A stretch of DNA of 64,000 nucleotides from assembly GCF_002095475.1 (NCBI RefSeq), contig NZ_MLFR01000001.1:248001-312000 (forward strand), in the 5' to 3' direction. This stretch comes from Pantoea rwandensis (GTDB lineage Bacteria; Pseudomonadota; Gammaproteobacteria; Enterobacterales; Enterobacteriaceae). How positions within the stretch are numbered: position 1 is the first letter of the stretch; each line of letters opens with the position of its first letter. Shown here piece after piece: positions 55,099 through 63,815 of this stretch. The notes beneath the pieces were generated by a model. It ran no database searches. It saw only the letters and a list, made by a program, of their open reading frames with translations, and was not told where the DNA came from. The position numbers and the translations under genes were made by a program.

Positions 55099-56124
55099 TT
55101 AAGTTTTAATGTGAGAACGACGTAAACATAGTTCTCCATATTGCCATTCGCCTTGATCATCTGCGCGGTTTTCAAGCAGTCGATTGATGGCCTCTGAAAC
55201 CTGCAAGTCGGCTCGCTGATTCCACGTGGTTAACTCCCAGGTGCTTGAATGTGCTTCATCAATATCATCAAAACCAACTACACCGATTTTAAGTTCGTGG
55301 TCAAAATCTCGGATTGCTTGGATTGCTCCAAATGCAAGGACATCGTTTTCACAGAACAATGCTTCAATTCGCTCATCGGCAGTTGATTCTTGGAGATATT
55401 GCATCATACAACTGTACGCAAGATCGCGATCATAGTGCCCGGCGACCAAGACAACGTCTAATTTTTTACTTTCTGAAATTAGCGCGGCCTCGTATCCTTC
55501 TAATCTCAACAAATGATTAGAAGAAGTATCTGGCCCTTTCATGTAACCAAAACGTTGATAACCTTCTTTCAACAACACCTTACCTAGGGTCTTTCCTGCT
55601 TTAAAACCATCAACGTTGACAACCTCAACATCGGCACTGTCTGTATTCCTGAAAACATGAATAGCCCGGATATGATGCAGAGATTCAGCTGTAACCAGTA
55701 ACTCATCACTGACGATAGTTGCCAGATAAATCAAACCATCAACATGGAGTTGGCCTGCCATCTGCAATACAGACTGGTAATTTTCTGGCGACTCGATGTT
55801 AAGTAGCAAGGTCATGTAGCCACGTTCATTCAGGCGCTGCGTGACCTCCCTGAGCATCCGCAGCGTGTGAGGGTTGTCGAATTCATCAGCGACTACCCCA
55901 ATAATTTTTGTTGTACGTTGTTTCAAACTGCGTGCCAGTAAATTAGGTCGAAATCCTAGCTGCGAGGCAGCGTTAAGTACCGCCTCTCGCGATTCAGCTG
56001 AAATCGATGCATTGTCTTTGAAAGCGCGTAACACTGTCCATTTTGAAACGCCTGCCAACTGTGCAACGTCATCAGCTGTCGCTTGCTGAAACTTTCTCTC
56101 TGGGTTGCCTTTTTTTTCTTTCAT
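55099..56124 (-). CDS. LacI/GalR-family transcriptional repressor
   Basis: This 341-residue protein has a LacI HTH ('ATADDVAQLAGVSKWTVLRAF') with the hinge helix 'PNLLARSLKQRTT', and a periplasmic-binding-type effector domain ('IIGVVADEFDNPHTLRML', 'VDGLIYLATI', 'VVGFDDIDEAHSSTWELTTW'). It lies upstream of the dehydrogenase operon on the same strand, with 179 bases between, and likely represses that operon in the absence of a sugar acid such as gluconate. Palindromes upstream of it are candidate operators. Confidence 0.88.
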   Translation of the reverse strand: MKEKKGNPERKFQQATADDVAQLAGVSKWTVLRAFKDNASISAESREAVLNAASQLGFRPNLLARSLKQRTTKIIGVVADEFDNPHTLRMLREVTQRLNERGYMTLLLNIESPENYQSVLQMAGQLHVDGLIYLATIVSDELLVTAESLHHIRAIHVFRNTDSADVEVVNVDGFKAGKTLGKVLLKEGYQRFGYMKGPDTSSNHLLRLEGYEAALISESKKLDVVLVAGHYDRDLAYSCMMQYLQESTADERIEALFCENDVLAFGAIQAIRDFDHELKIGVVGFDDIDEAHSSTWELTTWNQRADLQVSEAINRLLENRADDQGEWQYGELCLRRSHIKT

Positions 56125-56265
56125 GCTGATTCACACTTATACGAACGCGTCATGTGACATAGCATAAGTTATTCAGGCCCGCACCCCTAATTCTTAGAGA
56201 AATTAAAGGCGTATTTGTTAACCCACAACGACCTTGTTGAATTTGATGTTGCGATTATGTTTTCC

Positions 56266-56305
56266 TTTGCTACCGTTGGCAACAACCATTGCCAACGGTA
56301 GCAAA
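56266..56305. repeat. 17-bp perfect inverted repeat
   Basis: TTTGCTACCGTTGGCAA and its exact reverse complement flank a 6-base loop (CAACCA). It lies about 140 bases upstream of the LacI-type gene and 425 bases before the GlxA-type gene. It has no T-run, so it is more likely an operator or structured leader than a terminator; each arm itself holds a TTGNNNNNNNNGGCAA-like LacI half-site pattern. Confidence 0.75.
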
Positions 56306-56400
56306 AGATGCAAGCATGATCCCCGTCACGTTTTGTGCAAAAGCTCTTTAAAACCATAGTGTTATTGCAAGTTTTTGGCAGTGTTAAAATTAAAGCTTGG

Positions 56401-56414
56401 AATTGTTAACAATT
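56401..56414. promoter_or_regulatory. Perfect palindrome, candidate operator
   Basis: AATTGTTAACAATT is a perfect 14-bp palindrome in the same divergent region. Its ends recall the AATTGT/ACAATT arms of lac-type operators, so binding by the LacI-type protein is possible. Confidence 0.5.
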
Positions 56415-56729
56415 GTAACCTGCGTGGTAATTAAGGATTTCTAAAGTTCGGGGGATCACATCATCCTGACAAGTTGTGATATGCCTGGTTCTTGATGAGT
56501 AATCATGGCCATTCTGAATGATATCTAATCATTTAGCCCTGAATTTATCTAACAAAACTGAGCAGAACAGATGCTGCGAGAGCGGTAATCATCGTGCACA
56601 CTGCAATAAATTAAGTTAACGTCACATAAGATTAAATAATGAATAACACAATAACAACCGCATATAACCAAGTTAAATGAGTAACATTTTTCATGCAAAT
56701 GACGACAAAATTATATCAGGGAGATAGTC

Positions 56730-57749
56730 ATGCGTATTGCCATACTTGCTTTAGAGGGTAGCGTTCTTTCCGCTATAGCAGGCCTCACCGATATGTTCTG
56801 GATTACCAATAAGGCAATTGCCGCGTCACCAGCACATGCATCAAGATTTCCTCCGAAAGCCTTCGAAACCTTAATTGTAAGCGCTGATGGCGCTCCCGTC
56901 TGGGATGCAGAAGGAAGGCTCATTCATATTGATAGCTCATTTAAAACAGCCGGTCTGCCTGACGTGGTTATCGCACCAGGTATGTTACTTGGACATGACC
57001 TACAGCCACTCAATATGGGAAGTATCCGCATCGCAGCCGACTGGATGAAGAAGCTTTACGACAATGGCACGCTGGTGGCTGGCGCGGGAACTGGAGGCGT
57101 CATTCTTGGAGAGGCTGGTTTGCTTAAAGGAAGGTCTTATTCAACCACTTGGTGGGTCAGTCATATGTTGCAGGAGCGTTATCCGGATGCAGTTTCTACA
57201 AGAGGAAAAAATATTGAAGAGGATAGAGGAGTCATCACTACGGGGGGGTGTTTTTCCTGGATATCATTGGCGTTGTATCTTGTTGAAAGAGAGGCTGGGG
57301 CAGATGTGGCCAACCTAACTTATGAAATGTCGCTAAAGGATAATGTTCTTCTAAGTCAGGCCCTTACTCCTAATCCGGCAACCATAGACAGAGGTATGTC
57401 ACTTCTGGTGCGCGCGGAGGAGTTCATCCGTTTCCATGATCCATCCACGAATATGGTGCAACTGGCTTCAGCACTGAGCGTAACTGAGCGCACACTGCAA
57501 CGCAGGATTAAAATGCTGTCTAAGGAAACCCCTAAAGAATTTATTACAAGGGTACGCATCGAAATGGCCTGTCCAATGCTCATCAGCACAAATGTTAGTA
57601 TCCGCCAGGTGGCCCACGATTGCGGATATTCTGAAGATACCGCTTTTCGTAAGGCGTTTAATCAGATTATGGAAATGTCACCGGCACAATATCGTCAGTG
57701 GATGAGAGACAAAACAACACGTGGCGAAATTCCCCCGACTAAAAATTAG
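56730..57749 (+). CDS. GlxA-type regulator: DJ-1/PfpI domain fused to AraC HTH
   Basis: This 339-residue protein joins an N-terminal DJ-1/PfpI-like domain (residues about 1-200) to a C-terminal AraC domain ('MVQLASALSVTERTLQRRIKML', 'VSIRQVAHDCGYSEDTAFRKAFNQ'). The elbow that carries cysteine in enzymes of the fold reads 'AGAGTGGVILGEAGLL', so the domain is a sensor without the nucleophile. GGGAG precedes the ATG. Relatives control amine or aldehyde catabolism (GbdR, ArgR types). The target is unclear; it is divergent from the LacI-type gene and upstream of the chemoreceptor. Confidence 0.86.
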   Translation: MRIAILALEGSVLSAIAGLTDMFWITNKAIAASPAHASRFPPKAFETLIVSADGAPVWDAEGRLIHIDSSFKTAGLPDVVIAPGMLLGHDLQPLNMGSIRIAADWMKKLYDNGTLVAGAGTGGVILGEAGLLKGRSYSTTWWVSHMLQERYPDAVSTRGKNIEEDRGVITTGGCFSWISLALYLVEREAGADVANLTYEMSLKDNVLLSQALTPNPATIDRGMSLLVRAEEFIRFHDPSTNMVQLASALSVTERTLQRRIKMLSKETPKEFITRVRIEMACPMLISTNVSIRQVAHDCGYSEDTAFRKAFNQIMEMSPAQYRQWMRDKTTRGEIPPTKN

Positions 57750-57816
57750 CCAGCATCGAACCCTGCCCATCAGATTTAATGAAAGAAAATGTGAAATTCA
57801 TTCAATTTATTTGATC

Positions 57817-57843
57817 TGTTGTTTATATGTTGTTTGCCGATAG
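57817..57843 (+). promoter_or_regulatory. Sigma-28 (FliA)-type promoter of the chemoreceptor gene
   Basis: TGTTGTTT-N11-GCCGATAG compares with the consensus TAAAGTTT-N11-GCCGATAA: five of eight and seven of eight matches with exact spacing. It lies 45 bases upstream of the ATG and places the chemoreceptor in the flagellar class 3 regulon. Confidence 0.75.
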
Positions 57844-57887
57844 TTGCGTAGTGATACGCAACTTATTTTAACTTCTACCAGGCAAAA

Positions 57888-59543
57888 ATGATGAATATAA
57901 CTCAAAGGCTAATGTTGGCTTTCACTTCACTCGCAACTTCACTTGTGATCGTTGGCATAGTATCTATTAGTCTTCTTTCAGGATTTCAGGAACGTTTCGA
58001 ATACGTACAGATTAATGCGATTACGTCCATACGAGATCTTGGCGAGCTTATCGATCGTAGTAACTTACTTTCACTTAGGCTCTATAAGCACCAGAGTCAG
58101 ACAGACAATTCACGCATGCCTCCAGTTGAAAACGAAATTGCTCAGCGTATTACGGATATTCGTGCGCTTACAGAAAATTATCTGAAAAATAATATATCCA
58201 ACGTTGAAGATAAAGCGATGACGGAGAAGGCGCTTGCTACGCTCAAACGAGTTGATTCAATGCTTCCGGCATTTATTAGTGCTTCCAGAGCCCACGAGGA
58301 TCATGTATCACTTGGCCTGATTGAAAACGAAGACGGCGTTGGAGGTGCCATTCGTGAACTCAAGAACGGCTTCAGGAACCAGTTGGCGTTAAATATCTCC
58401 CTTTCTAACAAACTGCGCAACGTCAACCAGACTATCTATCAACGCGCCATTTGGGGAATGTCACTAGGTGTGATACTTGCTATTGTTTTTCTAGGAGCAT
58501 TGACTGTATTTACCCTTCTGTATATCCGCAAAAGCCTTAAGGATATTAGTGAAATAATGGTTCATGCTGGCGAAAGTTTAGATCTGAGCGCCACAGCAAA
58601 TGATAGTCGCCAAGACGAAATTGGTAAGATGGCGAAAGCATTCAACCAGTTGCTCTTTCGGGTTGGCACAGCTCTTCATTCCGTTAGCACAGCATCGCAT
58701 GCAGTTAGTTCAGCTTCAGCTCAGATTGCAGCCGGTAATGAAGATTTATCTTCCCGTACAGAGCAGCAAGCAGCGTCACTTGAGCAGACGGCAGCAAGTA
58801 TGACTGAACTGAGTGAAACTGTCCGGCAAACAGCCGAAAATACCCGTCAGGCTAGCCATTTGTCAGGCACTGCTACTAATTTATCAAACGCCAGTGCCGT
58901 ATCTTTGGGTGGCATGCTTAACACCATGGCAGAAATCAGAAGCAGCTCAAAAAAAATCACTGATATAGTGACTCTGATTCAAGGCATTGCCTTTCAGACT
59001 AATATTCTGGCTCTAAATGCGGCGGTAGAAGCGGCCCGTGCAGGTGAGAATGGTAAGGGGTTTGCTGTTGTGGCAGGGGAGGTTAGGAACCTTTCACAAC
59101 GTTCTTCTCAGGCTGCTCGCGAGATAAAACAACTCATTGATTCATCTTATAATCTGGTGGAGTCTGGGGCTGCTCAGGCTTTAACTGTTGAAGGAAACAT
59201 GGAAGAATTGAAAGCTGCATTCCGTCAGGTTGATGACCTTGTAAATGAAATTGCGGCTGCGGCAGAAGAACAGAATACTGGTATTAAGCAGGTACATCTT
59301 GCTATCAGTCAGATGGATGACGTTACACAACAGAATGCGGCATTGGTCGAAGAAGCTTCAGCTGCTTCAGCTTCTCTGCAGGAACAAGCTCAGTCGCTTT
59401 CTGGTTTGGTTATGCAATTCTCATTGCCTAAATTTACATCAGCGAAGGCTATGCCAGCGAAACGTATCCCGCCTGTTGAAATTTTACCCATCTCATCTCG
59501 GTCTGTCATGAATGAGCCGGAATCGAACTGGAAAAGCTTCTAA
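57888..59543 (+). CDS. Methyl-accepting chemotaxis protein
   Basis: This 551-residue receptor has a first membrane helix (about residues 10-30), a periplasmic four-helix (Tar-like) sensor domain, a second helix (about 190-213), a HAMP domain and the signalling hairpin with the conserved tip '[21 protein letters not shown]'. Methylation helices contain paired Glu/Gln ('[18 protein letters not shown]'). The last five residues, 'NWKSF', match the CheR/CheB-docking pentapeptide NWETF of Tar and Tsr, so it is a major-type receptor. A FliA-type promoter precedes it. The ligand is unknown; nearby sugar genes make a polyol or sugar acid possible. Confidence 0.94.
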   Translation: MMNITQRLMLAFTSLATSLVIVGIVSISLLSGFQERFEYVQINAITSIRDLGELIDRSNLLSLRLYKHQSQTDNSRMPPVENEIAQRITDIRALTENYLKNNISNVEDKAMTEKALATLKRVDSMLPAFISASRAHEDHVSLGLIENEDGVGGAIRELKNGFRNQLALNISLSNKLRNVNQTIYQRAIWGMSLGVILAIVFLGALTVFTLLYIRKSLKDISEIMVHAGESLDLSATANDSRQDEIGKMAKAFNQLLFRVGTALHSVSTASHAVSSASAQIAAGNEDLSSRTEQQAASLEQTAASMTELSETVRQTAENTRQASHLSGTATNLSNASAVSLGGMLNTMAEIRSSSKKITDIVTLIQGIAFQTNILALNAAVEAARAGENGKGFAVVAGEVRNLSQRSSQAAREIKQLIDSSYNLVESGAAQALTVEGNMEELKAAFRQVDDLVNEIAAAAEEQNTGIKQVHLAISQMDDVTQQNAALVEEASAASASLQEQAQSLSGLVMQFSLPKFTSAKAMPAKRIPPVEILPISSRSVMNEPESNWKSF

Positions 59544-59570
59544 TGAGTGCTTAACTTCTGAAGGTATAAT

Positions 59571-59897
59571 ATGGATATCAATAAATTTCTTATTCATGGA
59601 AAGGATCATCGGGAGCTGATGCTTAGGTTCGAACAGATGAATATGCTTCTCCATCAGTTGACGGATGGGGAATATCATTCGCTGGATGTATACATGAACA
59701 ATTGTAATCATCTTAGGGAACAAGTCAGAATTGCAATGGCGTTGCTTCGGAACAGTGAATTTGAGGAGTATCTCATTCAAAATGATGCTGCTTTATTTTA
59801 CAATCTTCAGAGCGTCATGTTGGCAGTTAGCATGTTAAAAAATTTTCTGGAAAACCTATCTGGCACGATGAGGCGGTCTATTTTAGAGTCTGTATAA
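59571..59897 (+). CDS. Small helical protein cotranscribed with the chemoreceptor, unknown function
   Basis: This 108-residue protein begins 27 bases after the receptor stop with a good AAGG ribosome site. It is predicted all-helical ('HRELMLRFEQMNMLLHQLTDG', 'FEEYLIQNDAALFYNLQSVM'), soluble, and without known motifs. The pairing and the terminator that follows show a two-gene transcript, so a role in chemotaxis or receptor function is likely. I do not recognise the family. Confidence 0.72.
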   Translation: MDINKFLIHGKDHRELMLRFEQMNMLLHQLTDGEYHSLDVYMNNCNHLREQVRIAMALLRNSEFEEYLIQNDAALFYNLQSVMLAVSMLKNFLENLSGTMRRSILESV

Positions 59898-59910
59898 TTA
59901 TTTAAGTGGT

Positions 59911-59950
59911 AAACCTGAATCCTAGGAGCATCTTTTGGATTCAGGTTTTC
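59911..59950 (+). terminator. Terminator of the chemoreceptor operon
   Basis: A perfect 12-bp stem, AAACCTGAATCC / GGATTCAGGTTT, with a 14-base loop is followed by TTCC. Confidence 0.8.
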
Positions 59951-60033
59951 CGGTTTTAAATTTAATTCATCTACTCTTTGTTTGAGTGCCTTGTTGATAA
60001 CACACATAGATGCTCCTGCCAGAAAGAAAGAAC

Positions 60034-60226
60034 TCAGGCTGTCTGCGAGCTCAACAGCCGTCGTGCTTCACGCTGCAGCAGAGTGTGGTCGTGAACGCGC
60101 TGAATGATGCCGAGCCGGTATAGATCTTTATCTGTCATGGTCACCAACATAAAGTCTGCATCCTGAGCTGAGCCTGAGGAGATCTAAGGTTAGTTCAGGG
60201 ACGACATCTGAATTTAGCCATTACAC
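60034..60226 (-). mobile_element. Remnant of an ISNCY-family insertion sequence (transposase N-terminus)
   Basis: On the minus strand, 60150-60034 encodes 'MLVTMTDKDLYRLGIIQRV' followed by a short tail and a stop after 38 residues. This matches the start of ISNCY-type transposases, which open with MLVTMS-K-L-R-xVIQ. The 75 bases upstream, up to about 60226, may be the left end of the element (GTAATGGCTAAATTCAG...). The rest of the transposase is missing, so the element is dead. The outer limit is a guess. Confidence 0.6.
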
Positions 60227-60530
60227 AATAAGTACGCATAATCATGATTATGTTAAATAAGGTATTCAGATGCGAACGAGTGGCCGAACCAAGTTATCAC
60301 CTGCTCTCGTCCGCCCTCTATAGACAGCTATCAATTCAGTTGCTTTGTGAAAATCTGTCGAATCCTTCACTTCATGCGATGCTGAATTCTTCAAACTGCA
60401 ACGTGATCCCATTAAGTTGAATACATGACGCATCGCTACGTGAAAACTCTCGGGTAATTCCTCACACCCCTTCGCAGAATTCATGTAGCAACGCCTGAGA
60501 AAACTTCAGAAATCACCACTGAAAATGGAG

Positions 60531-61607
60531 TTAACTTAAAAGATAAAAACTCTCTTTTTCAGCCTTAGTGAGTTCTAATTTCTGAACTGTTCCCAATTGA
60601 GATGAACGAACAGCCGATTCAAGAACAGCCATAACCGCGATTGCCTGTGCTGGAGGAACAGGATTAACATTAACGCCTTGTATAGCATCCCGAACCCGCA
60701 TATAGAACTGACGTTGGTCGCCTTTTGGCGTTTTAATGGTCGTTGCTTTTGAATGACTGTCGAACACAGTAAGGTCATCACTGTCCTCACCCCATGCCTC
60801 TGACCCCGGCAAAATACCTGCTATGAGTTGGCTTTCCTGCTGATCGGCATATTGTTTAACAACACTGCCTTTATCACCGTGCACAGTAAAGCGTGCTACT
60901 CCTCCTGCGGCAAGCATTGTGGCATGGAGAATCACTTTATGTTCAGGATAAGTCAACGTGACATGCGCCCAGTCATTTATCTTGGCTCCACAGCGCAGCG
61001 TGGTTATATCACCCGAAATGGTTTCAGGCAGCCCGAACAACTGTAAAGCCTGATCGATGATATGGGGTCCAATATCGAACCATAAGCCACTCCCCGGTAG
61101 ATCATGCTCTCTCCAACGGTCACGCACTTCTGGTCGGAATCTGTCCATATGAGACTCAAAATGTTTTACCTGACCTATCGCACCGGAATTAATAACTTCA
61201 GTTATGCCAAGATAATCGGTATCCCATCGACGGTTCTGAAATACAGACAGGAGTAATTTTTTTTCACTGGCCAATGCTGCCAGCTCTCTGGCTTCATCCA
61301 AGTCCAGCGTGAAAGGTTTATCAACCACGACATGCTTACCGGCATTCAAAGCCAGTTTGGCCAGAGGCGCATGTGTCGCATTCGGTGAAGCAATGACAAC
61401 CAGATCAACCTCTGAATCTTGGATAGCTTTTTCAGGTGAATCAAATACGATCGCGTCAGGCAGATCGTTCTTAACCTTTTCCTCATGACCAGAGGAAACC
61501 GCGAATAAATTCAAGCCGGCAACAGAATTGATAAGTGGTGCATGAAACGTTTTACCAACGAAACCGTATCCTATAAGTGCAACATTGATATCTTTTTGAA
61601 TACTCAT
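60531..61607 (-). CDS. Gfo/Idh/MocA-family oxidoreductase (YdgJ/IolW-like)
   Basis: This 358-residue NAD(P)-dependent oxidoreductase has 'VALIGYGFVGKTFHAPLI', 'HVVVDKPFTLDLDEA' with the active-site Lys, 'FQNRRWDTDYL' and 'WFDIGPHIIDQAL'. It resembles YdgJ and scyllo-inositol dehydrogenase IolW, oxidising a cyclitol or sugar. It follows the DeoR-type regulator gene by 19 bases in the same operon. Together with the iolG at 47336 it suggests polyol use by this strain. Confidence 0.86.
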   Translation of the reverse strand: MSIQKDINVALIGYGFVGKTFHAPLINSVAGLNLFAVSSGHEEKVKNDLPDAIVFDSPEKAIQDSEVDLVVIASPNATHAPLAKLALNAGKHVVVDKPFTLDLDEARELAALASEKKLLLSVFQNRRWDTDYLGITEVINSGAIGQVKHFESHMDRFRPEVRDRWREHDLPGSGLWFDIGPHIIDQALQLFGLPETISGDITTLRCGAKINDWAHVTLTYPEHKVILHATMLAAGGVARFTVHGDKGSVVKQYADQQESQLIAGILPGSEAWGEDSDDLTVFDSHSKATTIKTPKGDQRQFYMRVRDAIQGVNVNPVPPAQAIAVMAVLESAVRSSQLGTVQKLELTKAEKESFYLLS

Positions 61608-61626
61608 AACTATCTCCTTGCCGTTA

Positions 61627-62367
61627 CTAATGTGTAATGGTGATCTGAGTAGAACCTGCTTCTTCCAGCTCGTTCCAGGGGGAATCGAGGAAAAGTTGAT
61701 GGATGTTCGTCAACGATGCGACCAAATAAGGTTCGCAGCGGTTGAGTTTCATATGGTCGGCGACCACCCAATGCTCATTACTGGCAGCCAACATGGCACG
61801 TTTAATTTCAGCATCCCCCTCCTGACTGGCACTTAACCCAAATCTGGGATGTAATGCACAAGCCCCCAGTATGGCAATGTCAGCCCGGTAATTATTGAGG
61901 AGAGACATTGTCGCGCTTCCTGAAAACAACCGCTGCTGCTTATCCCATTTCCCGCCCAAAAGAATGAGTTCGATATCAGGTTTGTCGCTGAGGTGATATG
62001 CAATATCCAGCGATGTGGTAATCACAGTTGCAGGTCCTTTTAGCATCGCTGCCACGGCCAAGACCGTGCTACCCGCATCAAGAAAAAGAGTGCAACCAGA
62101 CGGAATTTTTTCTGCAACCAGGGTACCCAAGTTGACTTTGACGTCCGGAATTAGCGTGCTCCGTTCATGCCTGCTCATCACTGAAAGGTCTAAAGCCACA
62201 GCCCCACCATGGTTTTTCTGGGCAAGACCTTTCTTTTCAAGAAAGGCTAAATCGCGACGGACGGTATCTGCAGATACCTGAAGTTTATCTACTAATTCGC
62301 CGATCCCCGCCTGACCTTCTTTGAGAAGCAGCTCCATTAGCAGTTTCTGTCTTGCTGTTTTATGCAT
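61627..62367 (-). CDS. DeoR/GlpR-family transcriptional repressor
   Basis: This 246-residue protein has a DeoR HTH ('GIGELVDKLQVSADTVRRDLAFLEKKG' region) and a sugar-phosphate-sensing domain ('LFLDAGSTVLAVAAML', 'LILLGGKWDKQQRLFSG', 'VVADHMKLN'). ATG 62367 ('MHKTARQKLLMELL') is the family start; the frame runs 56 codons further upstream without similarity. It precedes the oxidoreductase gene and probably represses it until a sugar phosphate is present. Confidence 0.88.
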   Translation of the reverse strand: MHKTARQKLLMELLLKEGQAGIGELVDKLQVSADTVRRDLAFLEKKGLAQKNHGGAVALDLSVMSRHERSTLIPDVKVNLGTLVAEKIPSGCTLFLDAGSTVLAVAAMLKGPATVITTSLDIAYHLSDKPDIELILLGGKWDKQQRLFSGSATMSLLNNYRADIAILGACALHPRFGLSASQEGDAEIKRAMLAASNEHWVVADHMKLNRCEPYLVASLTNIHQLFLDSPWNELEEAGSTQITITH

Positions 62368-62594
62368 GATAATCTCAAAACCGCAAAATATCGCAACAAG
62401 CAGCATAATACAGCAAATTGCTGCTGTCTGTGATTTGTTTACTACTTTGTTCGATGGGAAGAAATGTGGTTTAAATGAGAAAGTAGAATCGCATGCGGAT
62501 ATGGCACTCAACACCTGCAGCTTCGTCGCAAGCAAGCTGCTTTGATGTCGTACACCTGAATGGGGCAGCTCTAAGGGCTGCGAACCTGTTCTGT

Positions 62595-63800
62595 TTATTT
62601 TAAAATGCAGAGTAAATTTAGGCCATGACTAAAATTGCTTTTATTAACCTCAGCCAAGAGTAAATCTTCAGCATTTTTGTCATGCCTGGTCACACTATGA
62701 TAACTATAGATAATATTAATCACATCAGCTTCCTCCATACTGGTGTCAAGTTCAACGGAAGCAGTGATCAAACATTTTAATAAGAACCATTCTGAAAGTA
62801 AAAAATGAAGGTTCGAGATTGGACTTCTTCCTTTTTTAAATGGGAAGAAATCCTCATAAATACGATACTGCATGTAATTACTGAGAAGGAAATGGCGTTC
62901 ACGTAGCCAAGATGCAGCTTTCTCATGCCAGATTTTATTTAGCTGCTGAAAGGATTGAACTGCGGTGTTCGCTCCAGAATCTTCATCTTTATGAAGCAGG
63001 TTAAGTTTTTGAACGTAGGTAAGAAGAATATTTCCACCCCTCCCTTCTTCTTTAGTACCAAGATACTTTTGTAAATGCAGCAATAGATTAGACTGAAGAT
63101 GATAATCAGTGGGTAAATCTTCAACTTGCCTTCTGATTACGCCATTTTTTATTGCGTCCTGAACACCCTCAAAATAAACCATAAGGTTTTCAACGAAGCC
63201 ATCACCTTCTAATATCTCCTCACGATATTGAATCAATTTAATTATGCCGTATAAACCCTCTTCAATATTCTCATCGCAACTGTTTATAATATGAGAACAC
63301 ATCAGATTTAGCAGGCGATCTTCTTGAAAAATTTCTGGTGAATCAAGTGCGTGAGGGTTTTGTTTGATTTTTTCACTGAAAAGCATCGCATCAGGTGTTG
63401 TTAACAGTAGTCTTGCCGCTTCTGGACAAGACAAGGTCAGATTACTTCTAATTTCATATTTATAGCTGGCATAAATACGGGGATAGAGAGCACAGGTAGT
63501 ACTTAAGGATTTTTCCCCTAAAGTCTTGTGCACTTTGCACAATCTGTCTTTATCTAGAAAAGCGCAGTTTCCATTACTTTGCCGCAGGATCTTTCCCCAA
63601 CTAGTATGACTCGCTTGAGTTGTTACGATTTTCTCTGCTGCAATATGGCGAATTTCAATGTTTTCACTTGTCATGTAACGAGTTACGGTCGGTTCATCGA
63701 GTTCTATCTCCCAGCCCTTGCAACAATGATCGATGCAAGCACTCCCCACACATTGAAACTGGTTGAGAAATGCGGGTTCAATAATAACTATGTCTTCCAT
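62595..63800 (-). CDS. fliB: Flagellin lysine-N-methylase FliB
   Basis: This 401-residue protein has the FliB cysteine clusters 'CVGSACIDHCCKGWEIELD' and 'NGNCAFLDKDRLCKVHKTLGEKSLSTTCALYPR', thought to bind an iron-sulfur site, followed by a helical region. FliB methylates surface lysines of flagellin in Salmonella and relatives. ATG 63800 ('MEDIVIIEPAFLNQF') fits the family start; ATG 63815 is five codons upstream. The gene usually lies next to fliC, which is not in this window; flagellar genes may lie beyond the right edge. Confidence 0.88.
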   Translation of the reverse strand: MEDIVIIEPAFLNQFQCVGSACIDHCCKGWEIELDEPTVTRYMTSENIEIRHIAAEKIVTTQASHTSWGKILRQSNGNCAFLDKDRLCKVHKTLGEKSLSTTCALYPRIYASYKYEIRSNLTLSCPEAARLLLTTPDAMLFSEKIKQNPHALDSPEIFQEDRLLNLMCSHIINSCDENIEEGLYGIIKLIQYREEILEGDGFVENLMVYFEGVQDAIKNGVIRRQVEDLPTDYHLQSNLLLHLQKYLGTKEEGRGGNILLTYVQKLNLLHKDEDSGANTAVQSFQQLNKIWHEKAASWLRERHFLLSNYMQYRIYEDFFPFKKGRSPISNLHFLLSEWFLLKCLITASVELDTSMEEADVINIIYSYHSVTRHDKNAEDLLLAEVNKSNFSHGLNLLCILK

Positions 63801-63815
63801 AAATCTGCTTACCAT

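Larger units (their letters stand above)
56125..56729. other. Intergenic region between divergent lacI-type and glxA-type genes
   Basis: This 605-base AT-rich gap holds a long inverted repeat (56266-56305) and a short perfect palindrome (56401-56414). No ORF with a ribosome site is visible. It should contain both regulator promoters. Confidence 0.6.
59898..60530. other. Gene-poor region with terminator and IS remnant
   Basis: This 633-base stretch holds the chemoreceptor operon terminator, a transposase remnant (60034-60226) and about 300 bases without a credible gene. A minus-strand frame at 60266-60484 has no ribosome site or known similarity. Confidence 0.6.

Noticed and set aside
59807-60007. 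Minus-strand 66-residue frame
   Set aside because: It lies antisense across the small chemoreceptor-linked gene and its terminator and has no ribosome site or similarity.
60266-60484. Minus-strand 72-residue frame
   Set aside because: It has no ribosome site, no recognisable domain and lies in a degraded region next to an IS remnant.
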